Below, piece by piece: positions 7,092-13,238 of a stretch of DNA of 13,238 nt. Both the position numbers and the translations under genes were made by a program. The stretch is from Pavlovales sp. CCMP2436 (taxonomy: Eukaryota; Haptophyta; Pavlovophyceae; Pavlovales), in NCBI GenBank assembly GCA_026770615.1, contig MU631495.1:122287-135524 (forward strand), written 5' to 3'. Position 1 is the first letter of the stretch. Every line of letters starts with the position of its first letter. The notes under the pieces were generated by a model, which worked only from the letters and a program-made list of their open reading frames with translations, did not search any database and had not been told where the DNA came from.

Positions 7092-7654
7092 CGACATTGT
7101 AGACTACTAGTAACACGATTCTGCGCGCGTGCGGGCAGGGGCGGCGCATCGATAGGGGTCTGTGAGCCTCGATTCGCACGCCCGCGCCCCGAGCGTGTTC
7201 AAATCCGAACGGTGGGTCGCGCTGGCTGGCCGTCAGCGTCAAAGTGGACCGCGATGAGGATTTGGACCATGTCTCAAAAGCTCGTGGCCGGCAGTGCCCG
7301 CGATCTGCACCGCGAGGCGTGAACCCGAGTGTCGCCAGTAGGGGACACAGATCGGGTCAGGTCCACCCCGCACCCCCCTACGCGACCTCCCGGCCCGTGC
7401 GCGCGCGAGCGGCACGCTCAGGCGCAAGAGGACGACCATAGTCGGGCATACAGCACATGTGTCACACCCGAGAGGCCGCTGATGGGGGTCGGGTAGCCTG
7501 CTGCGCGGCCTCGTCGCAACGGCGCGCGGATGTCCGCCATCGTGGGACCCCCAAGAAAATTCAATTTGGGTCTGAAGGACGCGACTGCGAATTTAAACAC
7601 CGCGGTGGGTACGAGCGCTGCGGACGGCGCTGCGCGCGAGACGGTGGGCGAACG
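7092..7654. other. Gap between the two multi-exon genes, mostly the right inverted-repeat arm
   Basis: 27 bp separate the stop of the Cys/His-rich gene from the arm at 7119-7554. About 100 bp then remain before the ATG at 7655, which would be the 5' UTR and core promoter of the next gene. That sequence includes AT-rich motifs (AATTCAATTT, GAATTTAAAC) but no clear TATA box. Confidence 0.5.
7119..7554 (-). repeat. Right arm of the ~400-bp inverted repeat pair
   Basis: Reverse complement of 3326-3729. It carries an extra 32-bp stretch around 7459-7494, between the blocks complementary to GTGCTGTATGCC and GCAGGCTAC. It begins 27 bp after the stop codon of the enclosed gene and ends 100 bp before the start of the next. 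If the left arm holds a promoter, this arm may hold one pointing the opposite way. Confidence 0.85.
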
Positions 7655-9834
7655 ATGGACGAGCGCTCGGCCGAGCCTGTGGCGCCCTCTGAGCCCGCCG
7701 AGGCGTCGTCCAAGCCTGTGGCGCCCTCAGGGCCCATTGAGGCGTCGTTGGCGGACGTCATCGCCGGCATGAAGGCCAAGGAGCTCAAGGAGTACATCAC
7801 CAGCGCCGGCCTGCGCTTCGACGACTGCGTCGAGATCACAGACTTCCGCGCTCGGGCGCAGGAGGCTGCCAAGCGCCACAATTCTGGCACGCGGGTGGTG
7901 AGGTCGGGGGACGATGCGGCTGACGACGCTACCGGGAGCGACGAGGGTGACGACGAAAGCGAGGTCGACGACGCCGAGCTGGCCGCCGCCGCCTTGGACG
8001 ATGACGACGACGCAAAGGCCGCGGCGAAGGCTGAGGCGGCAAAGGCGGCGACAGCCAAGGTGTCGGCGGCCAGGGCGGCTGCCAAGGAGCGGAAGCGCGT
8101 CTCCGCCGCGGCCGCGGCCGCGGCCCCTCCGGTTGCCGCTAAGAAGGCCGCCAAGCCCAAGCCTGCCAAAAAGCAGGTTCGGTATCCGTGCGATCTGCTA
8201 AGGTCCCTTGATCCGAGTGTTTCTTAACGCTTGGGTCCGGTGGAGACCTGTTAGGGGACGGACGTTAATCTAGATATTTACACACGCAGGTTGTCGCTGG
8301 CGGGTCTGATGCGGAAGGGGATTCGGAGGATGAGCCGCTGCGGGCGAGGGGTCCGGGCTTCGCGGCGCTGCTTGGCAGCGACAGGGATGGGAGCGGCTCG
8401 GCAAGCTCTGAGGAGGAAGAGGAGGTGAGTGCACAGGTAATCCCCCCCAACCACACACCCACATACACCCACACTCACTACCAGTTCTTACCAATTTAGT
8501 TCGTACAGAAGACTTGCGCACAGGTGCCCCTCCCCCTCTTTCCCCCCTCTCCCCATACCCCCATACTACCCTCATACGCAGGCTGCCGCTGCTGAGGCGG
8601 CCGCAGCTGCCGACCGGGAGGTGAGTAAGGCGCGCGACAGGCAGCGGGAGAGGGCCAAAAAGGCGCAGCAGCAGCGGCAGCAGCAGCCAAAGCCCAAAAA
8701 CGCGGATGCCCCGTCGACCGCGTCGGCCGAATCCGCTGTTGACGCCGCAGAGGCCAACGGCGGCGAGCCGAGCCTCAAGCCGCTCACGTGGCCGAAGATG
8801 ATCCTAGCCGCCATCGTCGCAGGCGCACAGGTGCACGGGGGGGGGGGCTTACTTGTAGAAAGACAGGCAGCAGACAGTTGATCTTATTTAGTAAATATAA
8901 CAGGTACACGAGGACGGCGCGTCGCTCAAGTGGCTTAAAGGCTACATCGCCGCGGTCTATTTCGGGACCTCCGCAGAGCGCTGCGTCGCGAAAGTCCCCG
9001 CGTGGACCTGCCCCGACGCCGACGGGGAGACGAGCCTGCCGCTCGGCGTGGCGGCGATCGCGAGGCCTGGGGAGGTGCCTGTGTGGAATGCGCAGGGCAA
9101 GTTCAACGGAAGTTTTGAGCAAGGAATCGGCGCAAAGGGCGCAGACGTCAAGCTGACGGAGGCGCTGGCCGCGCACCTGCTCGCGGGCGCAATCACACAG
9201 GTACTCTTCCTTTTCTTGTACGCTTTTTTAATAATAGTTCTTTTAACGTCCCCCGACTTGCAGCCTGAAGGCGTACGAGCATGACATGGGAGGGTCACAC
9301 AGGTATTTAGTGGTGGTGATGGTATCCGTGTGCTCTGCTAAGGTCCCTTGACCCGAGTGTTTCTCAACGCTTGGGTCCGGTGAAGACCAGTCAGGGGGCG
9401 GACGTTAATCTGGATATTTACGCAGTTGTTCTCCCTCTTCTCATTCTTGAAATAAAATAAAATGATGATGATTATAATAAAAAATATTTTGTAATGTATT
9501 ATATTAATATATTTATGATAGGGGTTCAAGCTGGCGTCTGACTGTTCTGAATGTTTAATATGTCAATATTATTAATTGGCGCCCTTCATCCGCTCATATA
9601 CTGTATAACTACGACCTATTTGTTGGAAAAAAAAAAAAAAATGCAATCTTGCAGCACGAGCGGATAAAGGGAGTCTACAAGCCCGCCGGGCACCTCGACG
9701 TGGCCGAGAAGGCGCCCAAGCCGCTCGCCGCGCCGCAGCCAGTCCTCTCAGACGCGGAGCGGGCGGAGCTGCGCGACCGTGCGAGAGAGCAAGTGCGCTC
9801 GATGCGCAAGGAGCGGCTCGGCGACCAGGCGTGA
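7655..9834 (+). CDS. Putative chromatin protein: SAP-like, Lys/Ala-rich and linker-histone-like regions
   Basis: Exons 7655-8176, 8290-8424, 8582-8830, 8904-9200, probably 9271-9321, and 9655-9834 (TGA). The first four join in phase 0; a 24-nt phase-0 microexon at 8500-8523 (FVQKTCAQ) is possible. Residues 30-70 (KAKELKEYITSAGLRFDDCVE) resemble SAP-like DNA-binding helices. An Asp/Glu stretch follows, then an Ala/Lys-rich tract ending AAKPKPAKKQ, like histone H1 tails. Exons 3-4 read LTWPKMILAAI...GASLKWLKGYIAA and LTEALAAHLLAGAITQ, a fair match to the winged-helix H15 domain of linker histones. The tail is HERIKGVYKPAG...RKERLGDQA. Intron 1 contains introner-like unit B and the last intron begins with unit C. 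If exon 5 starts instead at 9264 the protein ends early as PEGVRA-stop. Chromatin role is inferred from composition and domains. Confidence 0.7.
8177..8289 (+). mobile_element. Introner-like unit B, first intron of the chromatin-protein gene
   Basis: The 113-nt intron is set by phase: CAG|GTTCGG at 8176/8177 and ACGCAG|GTT at 8289/8290 keep the frame open. The repeat core starts at 8182 (GTATCCGTG). The outer stem is GGTC (8202-8205) with GACC (8245-8248). The inner stem is CTTGATCCGAGTG with CGCTTGGGTCCGG around TTTCTTAA. CAGGTT occurs at both junctions and may be a target duplication, or just consensus splice context. Confidence 0.85.
8425..8581. other. Pyrimidine- and CA-rich intron with a possible microexon
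   Basis: Donor GTGAGT at 8425 and acceptor ACGCAG ending at 8581, both phase 0. It contains a CCCACA-type simple repeat (about 8448-8477) and a long C/T tract (8524-8580). Between them, TTTAG (8495-8499) and CAG|GTGCCC bracket 24 nt (8500-8523) that would add eight residues in frame. Confidence 0.6.
9221..9278 (+). repeat. Intron/exon segment duplicated elsewhere in inverted orientation
   Basis: The 3' half of the fourth intron of the chromatin-protein gene, including its acceptor (CCCCCGACTTGCAG) and about 15 bp beyond, matches the reverse complement of 11830-11891 at roughly 88% by eye. Both copies keep the T-rich run, the ACGTCCCCCGACTTGCAG string and the GAAGGCG block. Confidence 0.8.
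9322..9425 (+). mobile_element. Introner-like unit C
   Basis: 104 bp, GTATCCGTGTGCTCTGC to TTTACGCAG, about 90% like unit B by eye. The outer stem is GGTC (9342-9345) with GACC (9385-9388). The inner stem is CTTGACCCGAGTG with CGCTTGGGTCCGG (9368-9380). The frame upstream is in phase 0 at ATG|GTATCC. The next in-phase exon begins at 9655, so splicing probably skips the unit's own CAG (9423-9425) and uses 9652-9654. The unit then supplies only the donor of a 333-nt intron. Confidence 0.75.
9508..9555 (-). repeat. Dispersed repeat R2, inverted copy inside the last intron
   Basis: Reverse complement of 2571-2618 with one mismatch. It sits in AT-rich DNA between introner-like unit C and the final exon of the chromatin-protein gene. 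Confidence 0.75.
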
Positions 9835-10656
9835 GGCCTCTCCGATTGAGACCCGGCCTTTAGTTATTAAGCGGGGGCTATAACTAATTACGAAATCAGG
9901 ATGGCGGAAGCGACCTTCAGCGTAAACGCATTTGATAGCTACCGTTGGGGCAATTTATTGTGATCTTGAAGAGAATTTAGTGCGCTCGATGCGTGCAGGC
10001 TCTGACTTCGGTCACCTCCCCCATCCCGCAAGTGGGGGACGATCATCCATAGCATTGCGAGCCTCCATGCTCGAAGCCAGGGCTCGCTCTAAGCTCGCTG
10101 GATTCGTCCCAGCGAGCTCTATTTTGCACATTTTTCAGAAATTTGTAATTCGTGTGTGTGGGGGGTAGTGAATCAGTAACTAACAAGGTGATCTTTTTTG
10201 AAAAGGTAATCCGCCATGCTGATATCGTTCACCAGCCCCTCTAATACTTTTTTTAATGTGAGTTTTCCGTATGTAATTTTTTTTAACGAATGGTTTGTAT
10301 GTAATTTTAAGAGGTAAGTTACTTATTGGTGGCGTCGCTTTTTGAAAAGTTAGATACGAATCTACTGCAGATACATATATTTAAAAAGTATCTGGCCAGG
10401 TTTCGTGACCGGCTTCGGGAAATCGCTATGAATGGTCGTGTGCTGGGGGGGGATGACCTGAGCTATAGCCCGCAAAGAGCGACTTGGCGACCAGGCGTGA
10501 GCAAGGGTGTAAAGGCTGGCAACTCACGCCTCCCTTGATTTTAACCGTGTTTACAAAAAAAAATAAGCGATTGCGAGCGATCCTATGCGATTCAGCGTGA
10601 AAGTGCCCCCTGCGCCTTGGACCGCAGCCAAAGAAGGGAGGGGCCGCAGGGCAGAC
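9835..10656. other. Gene-poor region with small duplicated fragments
   Basis: No convincing gene. It holds a 15-bp copy (9979-9993) of coding sequence from 9792-9806. A second, about 30-bp, copy of the preceding gene's 3' end lies at 10470-10501. A perfect hairpin is at 10092-10118, with several T-runs and AT-rich patches. Open frames on both strands lack family features. Confidence 0.5.
10092..10118. repeat. 10-bp perfect hairpin followed by T-rich sequence
   Basis: AGCTCGCTGG pairs with CCAGCGAGCT around a 7-nt loop (ATTCGTC), and the next bases are CTATTTTGCACATTTTT. A stem followed by T-runs resembles the end of a small RNA polymerase III transcript. I could not fold the upstream sequence into a tRNA or identify a known RNA. 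Confidence 0.5.
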
Positions 10657-10680
10657 GGCTTGGCGACCAGGCGTGAGGCT
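10470..10680 (+). repeat. Copies of the 3' coding end of the chromatin-protein gene
   Basis: The string TTGGCGACCAGGCGTGAG occurs at about 10484-10501 and 10660-10677. It matches the last codons and stop of the gene at 9818-9835 with one mismatch. The first copy extends further upstream (CGCAAAGAGCGACTTGG against CGCAAGGAGCGGCTCGG). Spacing differs, so these are dispersed fragments rather than a tandem array. Confidence 0.75.
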
Positions 10681-10893
10681 TCTGCACTCCAAGGACAATG
10701 AGTGCTGTTTGTTGTTTACGCGCGTGCGGATGAAGTCCACGCGGCACTTCTTCTGGGCAGTACTCAAGTGATCGCGAAGAGCCCTGCATGTGAGCCGGAA
10801 GCATAGAAGAGGTCGGCGTCGCCGAGGAGCTGCGCGATGGCACGGAGCGGATCGCCGGCGAGGGCCTGGAGCATTAGCGAGGGCCTGGAGCAT
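10660..10893 (-). pseudogene. Possible F-box-like gene remnant
   Basis: On the minus strand one frame reads MLQALAGDPLRAIAQLLGDA and a second, shifted frame reads CFRLTCRALRDHLSTAQKK. Together they resemble the start of F-box-like/ankyrin proteins common in algal genomes (leucine-rich helix, then an LxCRxLRD motif). A frame change is required between them, and the end of the region overlaps a 19-bp tandem duplication. No downstream repeats or intact ORF were found. The family assignment rests on a short motif. Confidence 0.3.
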
Positions 10894-10903
10894 TAGCGAG
10901 GGC
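10858..10903. repeat. 19-bp tandem repeat, 2.4 units
   Basis: GCGAGGGCCTGGAGCATTA occurs at 10858-10876 and 10877-10895, followed by a partial GCGAGGGC. A 19-nt duplication shifts a reading frame by one, which fits loss of function of the possible minus-strand gene here. Confidence 0.9.
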
Positions 10904-11520
10904 TCAAACTCGGTGGGCGCGTCCGCGCTCTCACCCCCGGTTGCTGACTATGCACTTAACCACCCTGCCGCCATCGGAGGGCAGGGAAAAGACTGCGGCT
11001 CAGCGGTGGACAGCTTTGCGGCCTCGCCGATGGCGGGTTAACGCAAGGGTTACGCAAAGCAATTGGTTAAAGACGAGTTTTGAAGTGATCGATTTAAGTA
11101 GGCCATCTAATTATTTGACTTTAAAACTTCTATATTTGACTTTAAAACGTCTATAAATAGAAACAGTTAAAAATCAAATACGGCAAATAAGCGCGTATTT
11201 TCCCGCCATGTGGGTGCTGTAGTCTCGGCAACGACCCCGACAAAATTTAAAACGGCAAATAAGCGCGTATTTTCCCGCCATGTGGGTGCTGTAGTCTCGG
11301 CAACGACCACGCCCAACGCCTTCTCTGCTGCGTGTTGGCATGAAGCTCTCAGACCTAGACCTATTGAAATTGCTGTGCCGCTAGTATGGATTCACCTCTC
11401 AGAGTAAGTGCCCGTCGTTTATGAACCGACGATGACGGCGTCTCGAGCGGAATAAGTTATAAATAATAATGTACGAGCAATACATCAAGTGCTGCTTCAA
11501 TCAGGGGATCGTGAGCAATG
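10904..11520. other. Non-coding stretch with local tandem duplications
   Basis: A 20-bp unit (TATTTGACTTTAAAACNTC) is duplicated at 11113-11152, and a 57-bp unit at 11180-11236 and 11252-11308. No ORF with recognisable features occurs here. Confidence 0.5.
11180..11308 (+). repeat. 57-bp direct repeat pair, 72-bp period
   Basis: The two copies (11180-11236, 11252-11308) appear identical from ACGGCAAATAAGCGCG through GTCTCGGCAACGACC. They are separated by a 15-bp AT-rich spacer. The lack of divergence suggests a recent duplication. Confidence 0.9.
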
Positions 11521-11630
11521 CTACCAGTTCCCTACTTCGGCGTAGCGCGTAGGAGCCTGCGTCGGAGCGCTAAGATCAGCTTAACTTGAACTTGAAACGT
11601 ACCGCCAGCCCGAATCCCCCTTCATTAATA
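11521..11630 (+). repeat. Dispersed repeat R1, copy 2
   Basis: Same orientation as 266-372 and nearly identical in the core, with short differences near GCTTAACTTGAACTTGAAACG. It is followed by AT-rich sequence in both places, consistent with a short retroelement tail or insertion into AT-rich DNA. No target duplication was recognised. Confidence 0.6.
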
Positions 11631-11963
11631 TAAAAACGGCGAATTGAGGCTGATGAGGCTCAATTTCTTATTGGTGACTGAAAAACACCTGTTGAACCAT
11701 GCTGAGCCGCTAATATATATATAGTAAAATACATACACAAAAATGGTTCTAAATTTTGCTTTTAGTATGAAGTATGGGGGGGCCTTCGGATAGTTTTGGA
11801 CACATCGTGGCCCCGATGCGCTCACCTCCCGTACAACGCCTTCGGACTGCAAGTCGGGGGACGTTGAAAGAACCATAATATTAAAAAAGCGGACGGAGCG
11901 GCCAATCGTTCTGCGCAAAGCAGGGACGAAGGGAGCTGGGTGCGGCCACACGCACGCGTGCGC
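11631..11963. other. Non-coding region containing an inverted copy of an intron fragment
   Basis: AT-rich sequence, then 11830-11891, which is the reverse complement of the intron 4/exon boundary at 9221-9278. On the minus strand this copy keeps a splice-acceptor-like CCCCCGACTTGCAG. Open frames on the minus strand reading SPDLQSEGVV merely translate this copy. Confidence 0.55.
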
Positions 11964-12306
11964 GCGGAGCTTGTGTACCATGGTGCGCCCTGGTTGTCGC
12001 AAGAGGGATCAGCCAGCGCACCTACGGCGGTTAGTCTCACGATTTGCGCTCGCAAGCTGCACCGGGTACCCCCATAATTATGCCAATCCGTACCAATTTA
12101 TGCCAATTTTTACGGTTTCTACCAATTCGTAGCAGCGGAGCGGAGCCATCGTGCGGAGCTTGTGCACCATGGTGCGCCCTAATCGTTGTCAGAGGGAATA
12201 GTCAGCGCACCGACGGCGGTTAGTCTCATGATTTGAGCTCGTAAGCTGCACCGGGTACGCCCATAATTTATGCCAATTCGTAGCAGCGGAGCGGCAGCCA
12301 TCGTGC
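11964..12306 (+). repeat. Imperfect ~125-bp tandem repeat with shared flanks
   Basis: Unit 1 (11964-12087) and unit 2 (12153-12277) both run from GCGGAGCTTGTG to CATAATTTATGCCAAT. Each is followed, directly or after a short insert, by CCAATTCGTAGCAGCGGAGCG (12122 and 12272). Unit 2 contains the 12-bp palindrome GCACCATGGTGC. The insert after unit 1 is built from further TATGCCAATT-like pieces. The array ends about 90 bp before the start of the OB-fold exon, so it may lie in its promoter. Confidence 0.85.
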
Positions 12307-12393
12307 GCTCCGCCCACAGCGCCGTCTCGCCTTCGGCCGACGCGTGCGGTGCAAACGGGGTGCGACGACGACCCTGACCCCGCAGCCTCAGGG

Positions 12394-12693
12394 ATGTCCG
12401 GGGACCCTCTTCCCCGTCCGCCGGCGGACGTGGAGAGGTGGGCGAATGATGTCTCTGCGTCGCAGCGCATGCCGCTGAGCGAGGAGCCCAAGCTGCTGCA
12501 GCTGCCGCAGGCGCGCGGCGTCGTCGCCGCCGACGACGGCTCGAGTCAGACGGAGGTCGACGACCAATCGAGGAGTGTGCCGCGGAAGATCGCGCACCTC
12601 TGCGCGACGCGCGAAGCGGGTGACCTGCGTGTTCGCACATTGGGTCGAATCGTGCACATCCGCAGAAAGTCGGCGCGCCTTCTTTTCCTTGAC
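12394..12693 (+). CDS. First exon of a probable OB-fold nucleic-acid-binding protein
   Basis: The exon runs from ATG at 12394 for 100 codons to a donor at GAC|GTGAGC (12694), phase 0. Residues 76-100 read GDLRVRTLGRIVHIRRKSAR and then LLFLD. This has the first strands of the OB-fold seen in class II aminoacyl-tRNA synthetases and relatives (V-x-V-x-GR-V-x-x-IR...L-x-F-L-D). The N-terminal 75 residues are polar, low in conserved pattern and could be a targeting or disordered extension. An upstream in-frame GTG exists, but ATG at 12394 is the only good start. Downstream exons could not be joined with confidence, so the enzyme identity is open. Confidence 0.5.
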
Positions 12694-12761
12694 GTGAGCT
12701 CGCTTTGGTTAAGTCGGGTTGGCCCCGCAGGCTCTCTGAGTAACCAGGCTCAGGCGGGGTG

Positions 12762-12840
12762 GTATCTGTGTGCTTGAGGAGTGGTCCTGGACATGTCCGG
12801 GAGACCGTCTTCCGGGGACAGACGTTCTAACCAGAAATCC
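12762..12840 (+). mobile_element. Introner-like unit D, diverged or shortened
   Basis: It begins GTATCTGTGTGCTTG like the other units and has the GGTC/GACC outer stem (12783-12786 and 12803-12806). Inside is CCTGGACA pairing with TGTCCGGG with no loop insert, then GGGGACAGACGTTCTAA, matching the GGGACGGACGTTAA block of units B and C. The 3' terminus does not show the TTACRCAG ending, so only the first three quarters is clearly shared. Confidence 0.6.
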
Positions 12841-13040
12841 TTTCCTTTTTGCCCCCCTCTGTCCCCTCTTTCTGCTCATATGCCCGGGTGAATATTGCCA
12901 GGCTGCCAGCCTTTCCTACCACACCCCAACACCACCCACCCTCCCTCCCCTAGCCCTTCCATGCCGTGAGTACGCAGGGGTTCCATCCTTGGCAGAGGTG
13001 TGTGCGTTGAGGCAATCAAGCAGGCGAGAGAGTCGATAGC

Positions 13041-13060
13041 TTAGTTAGTTAGTTAGTTAG
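13041..13060. repeat. (TTAG)5 microsatellite
   Basis: Five perfect TTAG units. It is too short and of the wrong unit to be taken as telomeric sequence. Confidence 0.9.
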
Positions 13061-13238
13061 TATGACCCTTCAACACACCCGCAAACGCCCTAGGCGTTGA
13101 GGGAGGTGGCTTACATATTATCTGCAGTGAGGGAGCGCTCAGCCCCCCTGAGCAGCAATCAGCTCTTCATCAAGGCCGAGTCGATAGCTACTCAAACAGA
13201 ACTGGCTGCCAATTGCTAATCGTCAGTATAGCCTGTCA

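Larger units (their letters stand above)
12694..13238. other. Probable intron sequence and window end, no clear exon
   Basis: After the donor at 12694 comes the diverged introner-like unit D (12762-12840). A long pyrimidine-rich stretch (12841-12960) follows, then a possible acceptor (ACGCAG at about 12971-12976) whose in-phase continuation stops quickly. A (TTAG)5 run lies at 13041-13060. GAGTCGATAGCT occurs at about 13030 and 13180. Confidence 0.4.

Noticed and set aside
3326..7554. Mutator-like (MULE) transposon assignment
   Set aside because: Long inverted ends fit, but no 9-bp target duplication, transposase motif or SWIM zinc finger was seen, so I leave the class open.
7561..8169. 202-residue minus-strand frame rich in Ala and Ser
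   Set aside because: Antisense of the Ala/Lys- and Asp-rich chromatin-protein exon; low complexity and no conserved motif.
10092..10118. tRNA or other known small RNA gene
   Set aside because: The stem-loop and T-runs are suggestive, but no cloverleaf, box A/B pair or Sm-type site could be placed around it.
13041..13060. Telomeric repeat
   Set aside because: Only five TTAG units, internal, and not a known algal telomere unit.
1..13238. CRISPR array, bacterial operon or prophage
   Set aside because: No regularly spaced repeats with unique spacers, no ribosome binding sites, and genes are intron-split, so the window is eukaryotic.

Overview
The window looks like nuclear DNA from a unicellular eukaryote, most likely a marine microalga of the haptophyte, pelagophyte or stramenopile type. 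GC-rich exons with strong GC3 bias are split by short GT-AG introns. Introns and intergenic DNA are often very AT-rich. A glutathione peroxidase carries an in-frame TGA where selenocysteine belongs, and copies of a related sequence sit as introns or intron-like units. No bacterial operons, ribosome binding sites or CRISPR were seen. The lineage is an inference; no sequence here names the species.

Layout: (1) 1-593 is AT-rich DNA with two dispersed repeats, then the last exon of an unknown gene (594-725). (2) 1111-1923 is a three-exon glutathione peroxidase whose second intron/exon junction is tandemly duplicated. (3) 2690-3250 holds weak exon-like sequence interrupted by a 157-bp foldback element with terminal inverted repeats and a 6-bp target duplication, and ends with the first introner-like unit. 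(4) 3326-7554 is one structure: two ~400-bp arms in inverted orientation that tightly bracket a multi-exon gene (3752-7091) for a Cys/His-rich, acidic-tailed protein. One intron of that gene contains a complete 426-bp MITE. (5) 7655-9834 is a gene for a putative chromatin protein: SAP-like N-terminus, acidic and Lys/Ala-rich middle, linker-histone-like winged helix. Two of its introns carry the introner-like unit. (6) 9835-12300 is gene-poor and full of duplicated fragments, including bits of the preceding gene. (7) 12394-12693 is the first exon of a probable OB-fold protein, followed by a fourth, diverged introner-like unit.

The most interesting signal is the introner-like family (3146, 8182, 9322, 12762). 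The units share a GTATCYGTG donor end; the three full copies also share a TTACRCAG-type acceptor end. In between is a stem-loop whose arms change in a compensatory way between copies. Second is the ~4.2-kb inverted-repeat-bracketed gene, which has the architecture of a DNA transposon but an unrecognised protein. Exon models are hand-made from reading frame, splice dinucleotides and phase; no transcript evidence was available.
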